Assembly: GCA_024637295.1 (NCBI GenBank)
Contig: JAGXFL010000009.1
Coordinates: forward strand, 1 to 64,000
Direction of reading: 5' to 3'
Source: Sulfuricurvum sp.
Lineage (GTDB): Bacteria > Campylobacterota > Campylobacteria > Campylobacterales > Sulfurimonadaceae
DNA: 64,000 nucleotides
Under the pieces are notes generated by a model. The model was not told where the DNA came from. It saw only the letters and a list, made by a program, of their open reading frames with translations, and ran no database searches. Positions 44,298 through 52,949 of the stretch are shown one piece after another. The translations under genes were made by a program, and so were the position numbers. Numbering within the stretch: the stretch's first letter is position 1; every line of letters begins with the position of its first letter.

Positions 44298-45020
44298 TTA
44301 ATTTCTTACTATCAAGATATCTTCGCGAGTCTTATTCATAGGTAAACCATCTTTTTGCGGCAATAAGTAGGTTTCATAACCCATGCTTCTGTATCTTTGT
44401 AAGATTGAAAAAATAATACTGTCATCTATTTGAGATACGGTTAATTTATTCCAATGAACTTCTGGTATCGTATCAGATTTAGCCCAATTTTGATGAAACG
44501 ATATGCCATCATCAGAACTTAAAAATCTTTTCTTTTTCGTGTTATTAGGAATATCAGCTAATAGTAACTGACCATGCGGTTTCAGTAAAGAGACGGCATT
44601 GTCTAAAAAGTTAAAAATATTAGCATAATGAAATACGTGATGAAAGACAGAATAAATGACTATTGATTCTATGGTATTTTTATTAGTATTTATAAAATCT
44701 TCACAATTTGGAAATTCACAAGAAATTTTTTGATAATCACCATTTGGCAAATTATCAAGCATTTCTTGGCTATCCATTAAAATTAGGTTTCTTTGATTGT
44801 TTTCACAAAATTTTATTAAATCCAATACCGGTCCACTACAACCACAACCAATATCAAGAATCGTTCCTAGTTTGCTGGATAATGACAGTTTCTCTTGTAT
44901 ATCGGGAAAAATATGAATTTCTGAGCTTTTTCGGTAAACATCAGCAAAGCCAACCTTTTCATAAGGTTTTAGATTTTCATTTTTTGCTAATTTTTTAAAA
45001 TTTTCAAAACTAAGCACCAT
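44298..45020 (-). CDS. Class I SAM-dependent methyltransferase
   Basis: A 240-aa protein with ILDIGCGCSGPVLDLIKFC (motif I), LILMDSQEMLDNL (motif II) and VIYSVFHHVFHYANIFNF (motif IV). No cysteine-rich N-terminus. It overlaps the FemAB-like acetyltransferase gene by 11 bases and abuts the capsule-like gene, so it belongs to the glycan operon. Target unknown. Confidence 0.8.
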   Translation of the reverse strand: MVLSFENFKKLAKNENLKPYEKVGFADVYRKSSEIHIFPDIQEKLSLSSKLGTILDIGCGCSGPVLDLIKFCENNQRNLILMDSQEMLDNLPNGDYQKISCEFPNCEDFINTNKNTIESIVIYSVFHHVFHYANIFNFLDNAVSLLKPHGQLLLADIPNNTKKKRFLSSDDGISFHQNWAKSDTIPEVHWNKLTVSQIDDSIIFSILQRYRSMGYETYLLPQKDGLPMNKTREDILIVRN

Positions 45021-46083
45021 GTTTCTCCTGCAGTTTATTTTTTAAATTATCAATATCACGAATAAATAAAGCGTTGTCAAAATATTTAATTCCTCTGTAT
45101 AGAGTCAAAGCTTCTGCACCCATCCCCCGCTTGAAATCTGAAATATTGATTTGTTTTTTATCATAGTAATTGTTGAACCCGTCGATTATATTGAATCCGC
45201 ACGGTAAACCTAGATGAAGAAACTCATAGCCTATGTTTTTGTAATATTGTATGACATGCCAGAGTAATGTGTGTAATATAGCTTGATTGATAGGGGCATC
45301 TTCTTTTTTAGCTCCGCTGGCATACGAAACCGTTTTTTGACTATGTAAGCAGTAAATACCGCCAATTGGAGCATCATTTTCCAATAATACAAAGACGGAG
45401 CCTTTGTTGTCTTGCAGCATATTGTATTGCATATCATAGGTTGTATGGTTTTTTCTGCTATTGTTACTTTCTTTAATATGTAAATCAACGTACATGTCAT
45501 GGATGTTTTTATCGGGATTATTATGATCGCTCATCATGAGTTGATATTGATCTGACTTAAGGATTTTATTGATCAAATTTTTGTAACTGCTTCTTATATT
45601 TGTCCATAATTGTGACTCTGTCAAACTTAAATCAATAATGGAGTCATTGGAAGAACAATCAACATATCCATAGTCCAATAAATGGTTATGTTTGATATCA
45701 TAAGTCTTTAGCAGCGTGTCAATAAAGAATTTGACGATTTGAATGTCATTTGCTTGGCAAATCTCATCGATTTTATTAAATAGTATCTTTCCAAATTTAG
45801 CATCACTGAAAATTGGAGAGAGTGTATAATCACCATTTAATGTAATACTCTTGATGCCATCGATAACTTCAATAGGCAAAAAAACAGCTCCAGCGCATCT
45901 TCCATCCAGCATGACCATAAAAGACGCATCTCTTAGCAAATACCTTGACTGTTCGATACGGTAATCAAACATCTCAAGATAGTATCGATGAGTGATACGG
46001 TGTGTTTGAAGAAATGATGAATACTTTTCCCTAAATAAACTGGGATTTTCTTCTCTGGAAAGAAATGTGATATTATTTTTCAT
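45010..46083 (-). CDS. FemAB/GNAT-type acyltransferase
   Basis: A 357-aa protein with a double GNAT layout like FemAB and Acetyltransf_6 proteins. The N-terminal half has FMVMLDGRCAGAVFLP, the C-terminal half VFVLLENDAPIGGIYCLHS, LHLGLPCGFNIIDG and ISDFKRGMGAEALTL. In polysaccharide loci such proteins transfer aminoacyl or acyl groups to amino sugars. This is a second candidate N-acyltransferase in the locus besides the AAC(3)-fold one. It overlaps genes on both sides. Confidence 0.68.
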   Translation of the reverse strand: MKNNITFLSREENPSLFREKYSSFLQTHRITHRYYLEMFDYRIEQSRYLLRDASFMVMLDGRCAGAVFLPIEVIDGIKSITLNGDYTLSPIFSDAKFGKILFNKIDEICQANDIQIVKFFIDTLLKTYDIKHNHLLDYGYVDCSSNDSIIDLSLTESQLWTNIRSSYKNLINKILKSDQYQLMMSDHNNPDKNIHDMYVDLHIKESNNSRKNHTTYDMQYNMLQDNKGSVFVLLENDAPIGGIYCLHSQKTVSYASGAKKEDAPINQAILHTLLWHVIQYYKNIGYEFLHLGLPCGFNIIDGFNNYYDKKQINISDFKRGMGAEALTLYRGIKYFDNALFIRDIDNLKNKLQEKHGA

Positions 46084-47158
46084 TTTGATAGTTTTTCATG
46101 AACGCATTTATTTTTTTCAATTCACTATTTCTTGGAAGATTTAAATTAATGAGCTGAGTATTTGAAAAAGATGAAAAGATTAAATGATACAATTTTCTAA
46201 AAATAGTGAGCTTTTTTATGTAGCTTTGAACATTAAGCTTATTACAGTCATGTTCAGCATGTACTTTACGTTCATAGTATCTTGCGATAATATCACGAAC
46301 ATAAGCTGAATCGTCCGAGATCATGGAAGTAAAATGATTGATCATTCGTTGTATACTCGGCGCATAATTTTCATCACTTATCAAAAGATACGCTTTAGAA
46401 AACTTTCGTGTAAGCAAATCCCCATTTGAGCTTGTATTGGATTGGCGTATTAGATAAGGAACAGTAAGCCTCTTGACCTTGCCATTAAGCCAAAAGCTTA
46501 AATAGATGAATCGTTCATGTACTTCAAAATTAGTAAAATTATAGCTTACTATATCATTTAAAACTTTTTGGACAGGGTTTGTTCTATAAATATAATACCA
46601 GGATGTTGGTTCGTGGCTTTGATTGAAAAAACGGGCTATTTTTTCTCGTGAGTCAAGGGCTTGATCGTAGATAAAAGGGGTGTTTTCCAGAAAGATTTCA
46701 AAATTATCACCACTTAGGTGATCATTTGGATTGTGAGATTTTTCGTGTTCTCTTAATATACCGTAAAATACTTCACCACCACAGCCAAAGAAGTCATCAT
46801 TCTCTTCCAAGAATTGGAGGCTTTGTCTAATCCCATCCATACAAAAAAAGTCATCATTGTCCGCTTGCATGATCATATATTTTGTGGTTACTTTCGAAAC
46901 GATATCGGCATGTTTTCGAAAAAAATCGGATATTGTTTGATCATAGGGGTAGCGGATATATTCGTAATTTAAATTTGGGTAGTTACTATGGTCTTGGAGA
47001 TGTTTTTCCACTTCTGCATCTTCACCGCCATCCGCGATAAGGATTTTAAAAGGGCATTTATTCTCCTGCATCCATCGCATCCAGCGATACGTAAATGGAC
47101 TTCTGTCTTTGAGTGTTAAGACAATAGTTAATAATGGTGATACGTCTTTATGCTCCAC
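46073..47158 (-). CDS. Family 2 glycosyltransferase (TIGR00180-like)
   Basis: A protein of about 361 aa with LLTIVLTLKDRSPFTYRWMR at the N-terminus, then FKILIADGGED and IMQADNDDFF (the D-x-D-like metal site), typical of GT-A transferases of the TIGR00180 group. The frame is open up to 47248, well inside the upstream epimerase gene. GGAGA before the GTG at 47158 and the position of the first beta strand favour this start, giving an 11-base overlap with the epimerase stop. Donor sugar unknown. Confidence 0.8.
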   Translation of the reverse strand: MEHKDVSPLLTIVLTLKDRSPFTYRWMRWMQENKCPFKILIADGGEDAEVEKHLQDHSNYPNLNYEYIRYPYDQTISDFFRKHADIVSKVTTKYMIMQADNDDFFCMDGIRQSLQFLEENDDFFGCGGEVFYGILREHEKSHNPNDHLSGDNFEIFLENTPFIYDQALDSREKIARFFNQSHEPTSWYYIYRTNPVQKVLNDIVSYNFTNFEVHERFIYLSFWLNGKVKRLTVPYLIRQSNTSSNGDLLTRKFSKAYLLISDENYAPSIQRMINHFTSMISDDSAYVRDIIARYYERKVHAEHDCNKLNVQSYIKKLTIFRKLYHLIFSSFSNTQLINLNLPRNSELKKINAFMKNYQNEK

Positions 47159-48083
47159 TATTAGCTCTCCTGAGCATAGTAATGGTTTCTTTGATAGAGT
47201 TTTGTAGATCACCTGTATATTCAAAGCCAAGCTTTTTGAATTTTTCATTAGCGACGTTATAGGATAATTGGTTCATGATCTTAGTTTCTACAAAATTGAC
47301 TTGAATATCAGAGATTTCTTCTTTAATCATGTCGACTATCTCTGAAACAGTGCAGTTTTGTGTGAGGATATTGTAAATTTCACCATCAAACAGATCGTTT
47401 TTCAGGATATAAATCAAGGCATTTACTGCATCAACCAGATCTAAATAGGGTCTTTTTTGATGATACGCTGTTTTCCATACAGTGATGGGATCATCCATGA
47501 CCGCTTGCCAGCAAAACTTGTTAACAGCAGTGTGAAATCGCATTCCGATCGAAGAACCCGCAATCGTACCAAATCGTAAGATGATGTAATCCAATTGACC
47601 TTTTAGCGTTTTTAAATATTCTTCAGATTTAAACTTTGATTCGGCATATGGACTTTGAGGTTGAAGCTCTTCTTTGGAACAGTTTTCATCTACTATATCA
47701 TTTTGTGTTCCATAAACACTCGTGGTTGATAGAAAAATAAATTTAGCTCCAACACTCATACATGCATCAACAATTTTTTGTGTACCGATAAAATTGACTT
47801 CTTCTACTTCCTTCGCTTTATCAAAACTTCCCGCTGCATTGGTAATAGCTGCCAGATGGACAACTGCGTCAGCTCCTTGGAATATTTTGGTTAAATCAGC
47901 ATCCATGATATCTGCTTCTATAAACTTATAAGTACCATTTTTTGGTAAATTGAATAATGAACAGTAGCGTTGTGTCAGTAGATTGTCCAACATGACAATT
48001 TGACATTCAAATGCATTTGGCAATGCTCTGATAAGAGCTGATCCGATGTGACCAAGCGCACCGGTTACAATAATTTTTTTCAT
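47148..48083 (-). CDS. NAD-dependent sugar epimerase/dehydratase
   Basis: A 311-aa extended SDR: VTGALGHIGSALIRAL, VVHLAAITNAAGSF, LSTTSVYGTQND and the catalytic YAESK. Probably a sugar nucleotide epimerase, reductase or decarboxylase working on the dTDP- or UDP-sugars of the locus. One base from the FdtA-like gene upstream, indicating co-transcription. The substrate is not predictable from sequence. Confidence 0.82.
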   Translation of the reverse strand: MKKIIVTGALGHIGSALIRALPNAFECQIVMLDNLLTQRYCSLFNLPKNGTYKFIEADIMDADLTKIFQGADAVVHLAAITNAAGSFDKAKEVEEVNFIGTQKIVDACMSVGAKFIFLSTTSVYGTQNDIVDENCSKEELQPQSPYAESKFKSEEYLKTLKGQLDYIILRFGTIAGSSIGMRFHTAVNKFCWQAVMDDPITVWKTAYHQKRPYLDLVDAVNALIYILKNDLFDGEIYNILTQNCTVSEIVDMIKEEISDIQVNFVETKIMNQLSYNVANEKFKKLGFEYTGDLQNSIKETITMLRRANSGA

Positions 48084-48443
48084 TTAATACCCCTCATGTA
48101 TATAGTCATCTTTATCATAGTATTCAGAAGCCATGACCATGAGAACGGAACTAGGTTCTATTCCATCCATTGTATGCCAATCCTCAGGTTCTAGAATTAA
48201 ACATTTATTTGATCGATCGAGTAATACGGTTTTTGTCTCTTGTCCATTATTGATAAATATCTCACAACTGCCATTGATACATACAAGTGCCTGAATCGTT
48301 TTTTTATGACGGTGACCGCCTCTTTTGGCATTAAACTGGTAAACCCAGTAAGCACGTTTGATCTCAAAAGGCAAAACTTTTTCTACGATAGTAATAGAGC
48401 CTCTCTCATCAGTGACAGTGGTAAGATCGATTACATAAGACAT
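48084..48443 (-). CDS. FdtA/QdtA-like sugar 3,4-ketoisomerase (cupin)
   Basis: A 119-aa cupin: ITIVEKVLPFEIKRAYWVYQ, then the catalytic GGHRHKKTIQALVCINGSCEI and LEPEDWHTMDG. These match FdtA/QdtA/WxcM-type dTDP-4-keto-6-deoxyglucose 3,4-ketoisomerases, which feed 3-amino-3,6-dideoxyhexose (Fuc3N or Qui3N) synthesis. The expected partner aminotransferase lies at 50047-51129. Subtype (3,4-isomerase to galacto or gluco product) cannot be told by eye. Confidence 0.85.
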   Translation of the reverse strand: MSYVIDLTTVTDERGSITIVEKVLPFEIKRAYWVYQFNAKRGGHRHKKTIQALVCINGSCEIFINNGQETKTVLLDRSNKCLILEPEDWHTMDGIEPSSVLMVMASEYYDKDDYIHEGY

Positions 48444-48446
48444 GCG

Positions 48447-49055
48447 TTATTTTTTTCTCGCAATGACTTTGAGCATTATATCTCTATCGCCTTTCCATGC
48501 AAAACGGCTTAATTCGACAATTTCAAAACCCATATATTCCATCATTGATCTAATTTTTTCTTCAGTGTATGCATTCTTATGATACTGCCCCTCACCGTTT
48601 TGACTACCAAACAGCATAGCCATTAAGTATCCCCAACGATTTTCTGTAGAATAAGAATAATTTCCAAACCAGTGTTGTTGATTGATCGCTTCATCATCAC
48701 TTCTGTAAAACTCTTTCCATTCATCTTTAGCTGAAAGCCATTTTTTTACGGCATCTTCAAAGTCAGGTGTAGAAAATTCAAAAAGTCCATTTTGACTTAT
48801 TACCCGTTTTACTTCAAGAAAAAAGTTTTTTTCTTCATTAAAACTCAAATGCTCTATAAACCCATCAGCCTTGATCTCATCAACACTATTATCTCCAAAT
48901 GGCAAGTTGAATATATCATAATTATAGATTTCCAAGTCATCATCAAACTGTTGATTAGGATATCGTTTTTTCATTTCATCTAATGAGTCTTGATCAATAT
49001 TAATATATTCTTTTAAAGGGCGTCCACCGCACCCTATATTTAACTTTATTCCCAT
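48447..49055 (-). CDS. SAM-dependent methyltransferase-like protein
   Basis: A 202-aa protein with LNIGCGGRPLKEYINID (shortened SAM motif), YNYDIFNLPFGDNSVDEIKAD and FIEHLSFNEEKNFFLEVKRVI, the pattern of type 11 methyltransferases in glycan loci. GTGAGGAATAAAA precedes the ATG. It lies 3 bases from the FdtA-like gene. Substrate unknown. Confidence 0.75.
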   Translation of the reverse strand: MGIKLNIGCGGRPLKEYINIDQDSLDEMKKRYPNQQFDDDLEIYNYDIFNLPFGDNSVDEIKADGFIEHLSFNEEKNFFLEVKRVISQNGLFEFSTPDFEDAVKKWLSAKDEWKEFYRSDDEAINQQHWFGNYSYSTENRWGYLMAMLFGSQNGEGQYHKNAYTEEKIRSMMEYMGFEIVELSRFAWKGDRDIMLKVIARKK

Positions 49056-49057
49056 TT

Positions 49058-50041
49058 TTATTCCTCACTTTTTATTGATTTTTGTATATTCTGCATTATG
49101 CCCTCTTCAAAACTGATTTTTGGCTTCCACCCTGTCTGTTGACTAAAGAGAGAACTATCGCCTACAAAATTTCTTTTTTCTATCTTGTGCAAGGTAGATG
49201 GTTCATCTACATATTGTATCAGAACGTTTGTCATTGTCATTTTTTTAACGGTATTGGCAATGATTGAAAAAGCATCTTTTATAGTTATTGGAACACCGCT
49301 TGAAATGAGATAATTCTTATTAGCTATTGAGTCTATGTTTGACATTCCTTGTAAAAAAGCTTCAACAACATCATCTATATGGATGTAATCACGGGTATAG
49401 TTTCCATCTCCATAAATGGTCACTTCGCCATGGTTGATGGCTTTTAAAATCATTTTGTTTAGTATCCCTCTGTCATTGTTCTTTGGTAAATTTCCATCTC
49501 CAAATACATTGGCTAATCTCAAAGAAAAGTATCGTATGCAGTCTTTGTCAGCATAATATTTTAAATATTTTTCAGCGATTGATTTGTGCAAATCATAAAC
49601 AGTAATAGGATTTTCTGTGAAGCTGTCATTGACCGGTAGGTTGTCGGTGATTCCAAAAACAGTAGCAGAACTCGCAAACGCTATATCAATAATTTTATTG
49701 ATATTTTTTATTTCTTCTAAAATGGTTATTAAGGGGATGATATTGTTCTTAAAATCATTAACAGGGTCTGACTCTGCAACATAAATACTTGTCTGCCATG
49801 AGAGCCAAAAGATAACATCAACATTCGATAAATCAATTTTTTCTTTTATATCGATCAAATTGCATTCGATATCGATGATGGATGCTGTACTGTTAATGTG
49901 AGTCTGTAAGTTTGCTATTGTTCGTGTTTGTCTGTAAACGATGCAATCAGTATCTTTTAAAGTATGGACTAATTTCGACCCTATATAGCCATTCGCACCG
50001 ACAATCAGAATAGTTTTATTAGTAAAAGATTGGTATGTCAT
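49058..50041 (-). CDS. NAD-dependent epimerase/dehydratase
   Basis: A 327-aa extended SDR: ILIVGANGYIGSKLVHTL, FWLSWQTSIYVAESDP, ASSATVFGITD and the catalytic YDLHKSIAEKYL. RDYIHIDDVVEAFLQ is a typical C-terminal segment of GalE/RmlD-like enzymes. The frame extends to a TTG at 50050, but the ATG at 50041 is the first good start. It follows the aminotransferase stop by 5 bases. Possibly a 4-epimerase or 4-reductase of the deoxyamino-sugar pathway. Confidence 0.82.
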   Translation of the reverse strand: MTYQSFTNKTILIVGANGYIGSKLVHTLKDTDCIVYRQTRTIANLQTHINSTASIIDIECNLIDIKEKIDLSNVDVIFWLSWQTSIYVAESDPVNDFKNNIIPLITILEEIKNINKIIDIAFASSATVFGITDNLPVNDSFTENPITVYDLHKSIAEKYLKYYADKDCIRYFSLRLANVFGDGNLPKNNDRGILNKMILKAINHGEVTIYGDGNYTRDYIHIDDVVEAFLQGMSNIDSIANKNYLISSGVPITIKDAFSIIANTVKKMTMTNVLIQYVDEPSTLHKIEKRNFVGDSSLFSQQTGWKPKISFEEGIMQNIQKSIKSEE

Positions 50042-50046
50042 TGGAA

Positions 50047-51129
50047 TCAATTATTGATTATATTACATGTATAAGATATCTCTTTGAAACTTAATTCCGG
50101 ATACATAGGTAACGAAACTATGGAATGAACAATTCTCTCTGTGACGGGCAAACCACTTTTTGGAGCAAACGATTTAAAGCCTTCTTGCAAATGTACAGGT
50201 ACCGGATAGTGTATAAGAGCAAAGACATCTGCTTTTTTTAGCGTCTCTATGAATGCATCTCTCTCTTTGGTCTGTATAACGTATAAATGATAGGCGTGCT
50301 GACAGTTATCTCGCACTTTCGGCGTATCTACAGCACTGGTGAGTTGTTTATTATAGTCGTCAGCAATGGCTCTGCGTTTTTGGGTGTCCTCTTGCAAGTA
50401 TTTGAGTTTTACGCGCAATACGGCGGCTTGTAATTCATCAAGTCGGGAGTTAAAGCCGATGGTATAGCTGATTTTATCACCTATCCATCCATATTCTCTA
50501 AGTGCACGTACTTTTTGTGCTATTTCATCATTATTGGTCGCAACCGCTCCCCCATCACCTATGGCCCCAAGGTTCTTGGTGGGATAAAAGCTAAAGCAGC
50601 TTACATCACCAATGGAGCCTATTTTTTTTCCCTTGTACTCTGCCCCATGTGCTTGAGCACAATCTTCAATGAGCGGAATTTGATATTCTTTTGCGATAGA
50701 GAGCAGTGCGTCCATATTGCATGGCTGGCCATAAATATGGACGGCGATGATGGCTTTGGTCTTTGGAGTAATGGCTTCTCGCACTTTTACGGGGTCAATG
50801 GTGTAGTACTCTTCTTCTATATCTGCGAATACAGGAATACCTCCCGCTAAAACAATGGCGCTAGCCGTTGCTACGGCTGTATGTGCCGTAGTTATGACTT
50901 CATCACCGTAACACACTCCTACCGCCCGTAAAGCTAAATGCAAGGCATCTGTTCCATTAGCTACGCCAATGCATGTCTTTGTATCTGTAAAAGCTGCGAA
51001 TTCTTTTTCAAATTCAGTGACTTCATCACCCAAGATATAACGTTCGCCTTCAAGCACTTTTTTGATGGCTCCATCAATTTCATCTTTGTGTGCCAAGTAT
51101 TGTAATTTTGGATTGGCACAAAGGATCAT
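50047..51129 (-). CDS. DegT/DnrJ/EryC1-family sugar aminotransferase (FdtB/QdtB-like)
   Basis: A protein of about 360 aa, PLP fold type I: GVANGTDALHLALRAVGV, IEDCAQAHGAEYKGKKIG, and FYPTKNLGAIGDGGA with the PLP-binding Lys; RLDELQAAVLRVKL follows. The pattern is that of 3-aminotransferases such as FdtB, QdtB and DesV rather than PglE. With the FdtA-like cupin it would make a dTDP-3-amino-3,6-dideoxyhexose. The frame opens at 51168, but the ATG at 51129 overlaps the stop of the methyltransferase (ATGA) and is chosen. Confidence 0.88.
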   Translation of the reverse strand: MILCANPKLQYLAHKDEIDGAIKKVLEGERYILGDEVTEFEKEFAAFTDTKTCIGVANGTDALHLALRAVGVCYGDEVITTAHTAVATASAIVLAGGIPVFADIEEEYYTIDPVKVREAITPKTKAIIAVHIYGQPCNMDALLSIAKEYQIPLIEDCAQAHGAEYKGKKIGSIGDVSCFSFYPTKNLGAIGDGGAVATNNDEIAQKVRALREYGWIGDKISYTIGFNSRLDELQAAVLRVKLKYLQEDTQKRRAIADDYNKQLTSAVDTPKVRDNCQHAYHLYVIQTKERDAFIETLKKADVFALIHYPVPVHLQEGFKSFAPKSGLPVTERIVHSIVSLPMYPELSFKEISYTCNIINN

Positions 51130-52352
51130 GCTTCTACTATCTCTACTTGAGGGATATACATAATCCATTTAGCACCGCGGTTTTTCATATAAGCAGCTTC
51201 GTTTTCCATGATTTCTTTAGCATGATTCCAAGCAAAAAGTAACACATAGTCTGGCTCTGAAGCAACAAATGTTTCATGAGAAACGACAGGAATATGCATG
51301 CCAGGGGTATATTTTCCTTGTTTGATAGGGGTGGTGTCACTGACAAATTGCACAAGTTCAGGAGTGATGCCAAAATAATTTGCAGTTGTCGTACTTTTAG
51401 AAGTTGCTCCATAAGCAACAACTTTTTTACCTTCATTATGTAACTTTTGCAGAAGAGTAATAAGATCTGATTTTATTTTATCGATTTTTGCATTGAATGC
51501 GGTAAAGGTTTTCCCCTCATCGAGTCCGAGTTCTTTTTCAAATTGGAGCTGTTTGGATACATTTTGGCTGAGAGGTTTAGCATCTTTATGGGCGATATAA
51601 TAGCGCATAGAACCGCCGTGCGTTATCTGAGGCGCAATGTCAAATAGTTCAAGACCGTGCATATTTGCTAAATAGGAGACGCTATGAGCTGAGAAAAAGA
51701 AAACGTGTTCATCATAAATCTGATCAAACGATGTTTTTTGGATAATGTCTCCTAAATAAGGGTCTTCAAAAGCAAAAATACCGTTTTCGTCTAATAAAAT
51801 TTTGATCCCTTCGAAGACAGAATGCATATAAGGGATGTGGCACATTACATTTGCACTAAAAATGGCATCGGCCTTTTTGTAGTTTTTAATGGCGGTTTCT
51901 GCAAGAGCTTTGTCGAAAAACTCTGTAGTAACATTAACCCCTTTGCTGCGCGCGATTTCGGCAACGTTCTTGGAAGGTTCGACACCTAAATGCGGGATTC
52001 CTGCTTTGACAAAGTTTTGAGATAAGATGCCGTCATTACAACCTATTTCAACCGCAAAGCTATTGGTGCCAAGATTTTGGCGTGAAGTCATGTCTTCTAC
52101 AAATGCAGCAAAGTGTTTAACCATATAGTTAGAAGTGGAGGAGAAAAATGCATAATTTTCGTGAAACATTTTTTCTCTATCTGGCTGCTCTATGAGCTGT
52201 ACCATTGTACATTTCGGGCAAAAAGCCGTTTGCATATGAAAAAAGTATTCATCATCAAATTGTTCTTTTGTCACGAAACCGTTAGCTATGGGTTGTTGGC
52301 CAAAATCCATAAATACATCTATATTAGTTTGGCATATTAAACAATTTTTCAT
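51126..52352 (-). CDS. Sugar C-methyltransferase (TylC3/NovU type)
   Basis: A 408-aa three-domain protein: N-terminal zinc-binding region (CLICQTN, CPKCTMVQL), a SAM methyltransferase core (VEIGCNDGILSQNF), and a C-terminal domain with VAYGATSKSTTTANYFG, as in TylC3, NovU and related dTDP-4-keto-sugar C-methyltransferases. YDEHVFFFSAHSV contains the conserved Glu-His. It would add a methyl branch to a keto-sugar. Next to rfbC and the aminotransferase, it points to a branched, amino dideoxy sugar. Confidence 0.86.
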   Translation of the reverse strand: MKNCLICQTNIDVFMDFGQQPIANGFVTKEQFDDEYFFHMQTAFCPKCTMVQLIEQPDREKMFHENYAFFSSTSNYMVKHFAAFVEDMTSRQNLGTNSFAVEIGCNDGILSQNFVKAGIPHLGVEPSKNVAEIARSKGVNVTTEFFDKALAETAIKNYKKADAIFSANVMCHIPYMHSVFEGIKILLDENGIFAFEDPYLGDIIQKTSFDQIYDEHVFFFSAHSVSYLANMHGLELFDIAPQITHGGSMRYYIAHKDAKPLSQNVSKQLQFEKELGLDEGKTFTAFNAKIDKIKSDLITLLQKLHNEGKKVVAYGATSKSTTTANYFGITPELVQFVSDTTPIKQGKYTPGMHIPVVSHETFVASEPDYVLLFAWNHAKEIMENEAAYMKNRGAKWIMYIPQVEIVEA

Positions 52353-52376
52353 TTTTCTCCAATTTTTTTCACTTAA

Positions 52377-52949
52377 TTATCTGAAATTGTATCTAAAATT
52401 AATTTCAGATTCCATTTCTAACAATGTTTTTGCAGCCTGATCTTTATCGGACATAATTGGTGCATCGGTTATTCCCCAATCTATTGCCAAATCAGGATCG
52501 TTCCAAGCAATGGTTCTATCATGACCATGGGAGTAAAAATCATCCATTTTGTAGAGGATATTTACATGATCATTTAAGGTTAAAAACCCGTGTGCAAAGC
52601 CCTTTCCAAAAATCAGTATTCGTTTGTTCTCTGCCGAAAGTTCTGTTTTTATGTACTGTTTATAGGTAGGACTTCCTTTACGTAAGTCGACGATAATGTC
52701 CATAATGGCTCCAGATACAACACGCATACATGTTGTCTGAGACATCGGATCAAGCTGGTAATGTAAACCACGTACTGTATTCTTGTATTTAGAATAAGAA
52801 TGGTTGTCTTGAATAAAATTATAGGTTAATCCAAGATCATTAAACTTTTTTTGGTGATACGTTTCGAAGAAGAAGCCTCTATTGTCTTCAAAAACTGTTG
52901 GTTCAATAATAAAAGCTTCATCAAAAATTGTTTTTATAATTTCCATCAT
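52377..52949 (-). CDS. rfbC: RfbC/RmlC, dTDP-4-dehydrorhamnose 3,5-epimerase-like
   Basis: A 190-aa cupin with VFEDNRGFFFETYHQKKF, FIQDNHSYSKYKNTVRGLHY with the catalytic His, and GFAHGFLTL, full length for RmlC. It epimerises a dTDP-4-keto-6-deoxy sugar at C3 and C5 (or C5 alone). Its start shares a base with the upstream stop (TAATG). RmlA and RmlB, which would supply its substrate, are not in the window. Assignment to rhamnose itself is not certain. Confidence 0.9.
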   Translation of the reverse strand: MMEIIKTIFDEAFIIEPTVFEDNRGFFFETYHQKKFNDLGLTYNFIQDNHSYSKYKNTVRGLHYQLDPMSQTTCMRVVSGAIMDIIVDLRKGSPTYKQYIKTELSAENKRILIFGKGFAHGFLTLNDHVNILYKMDDFYSHGHDRTIAWNDPDLAIDWGITDAPIMSDKDQAAKTLLEMESEINFRYNFR

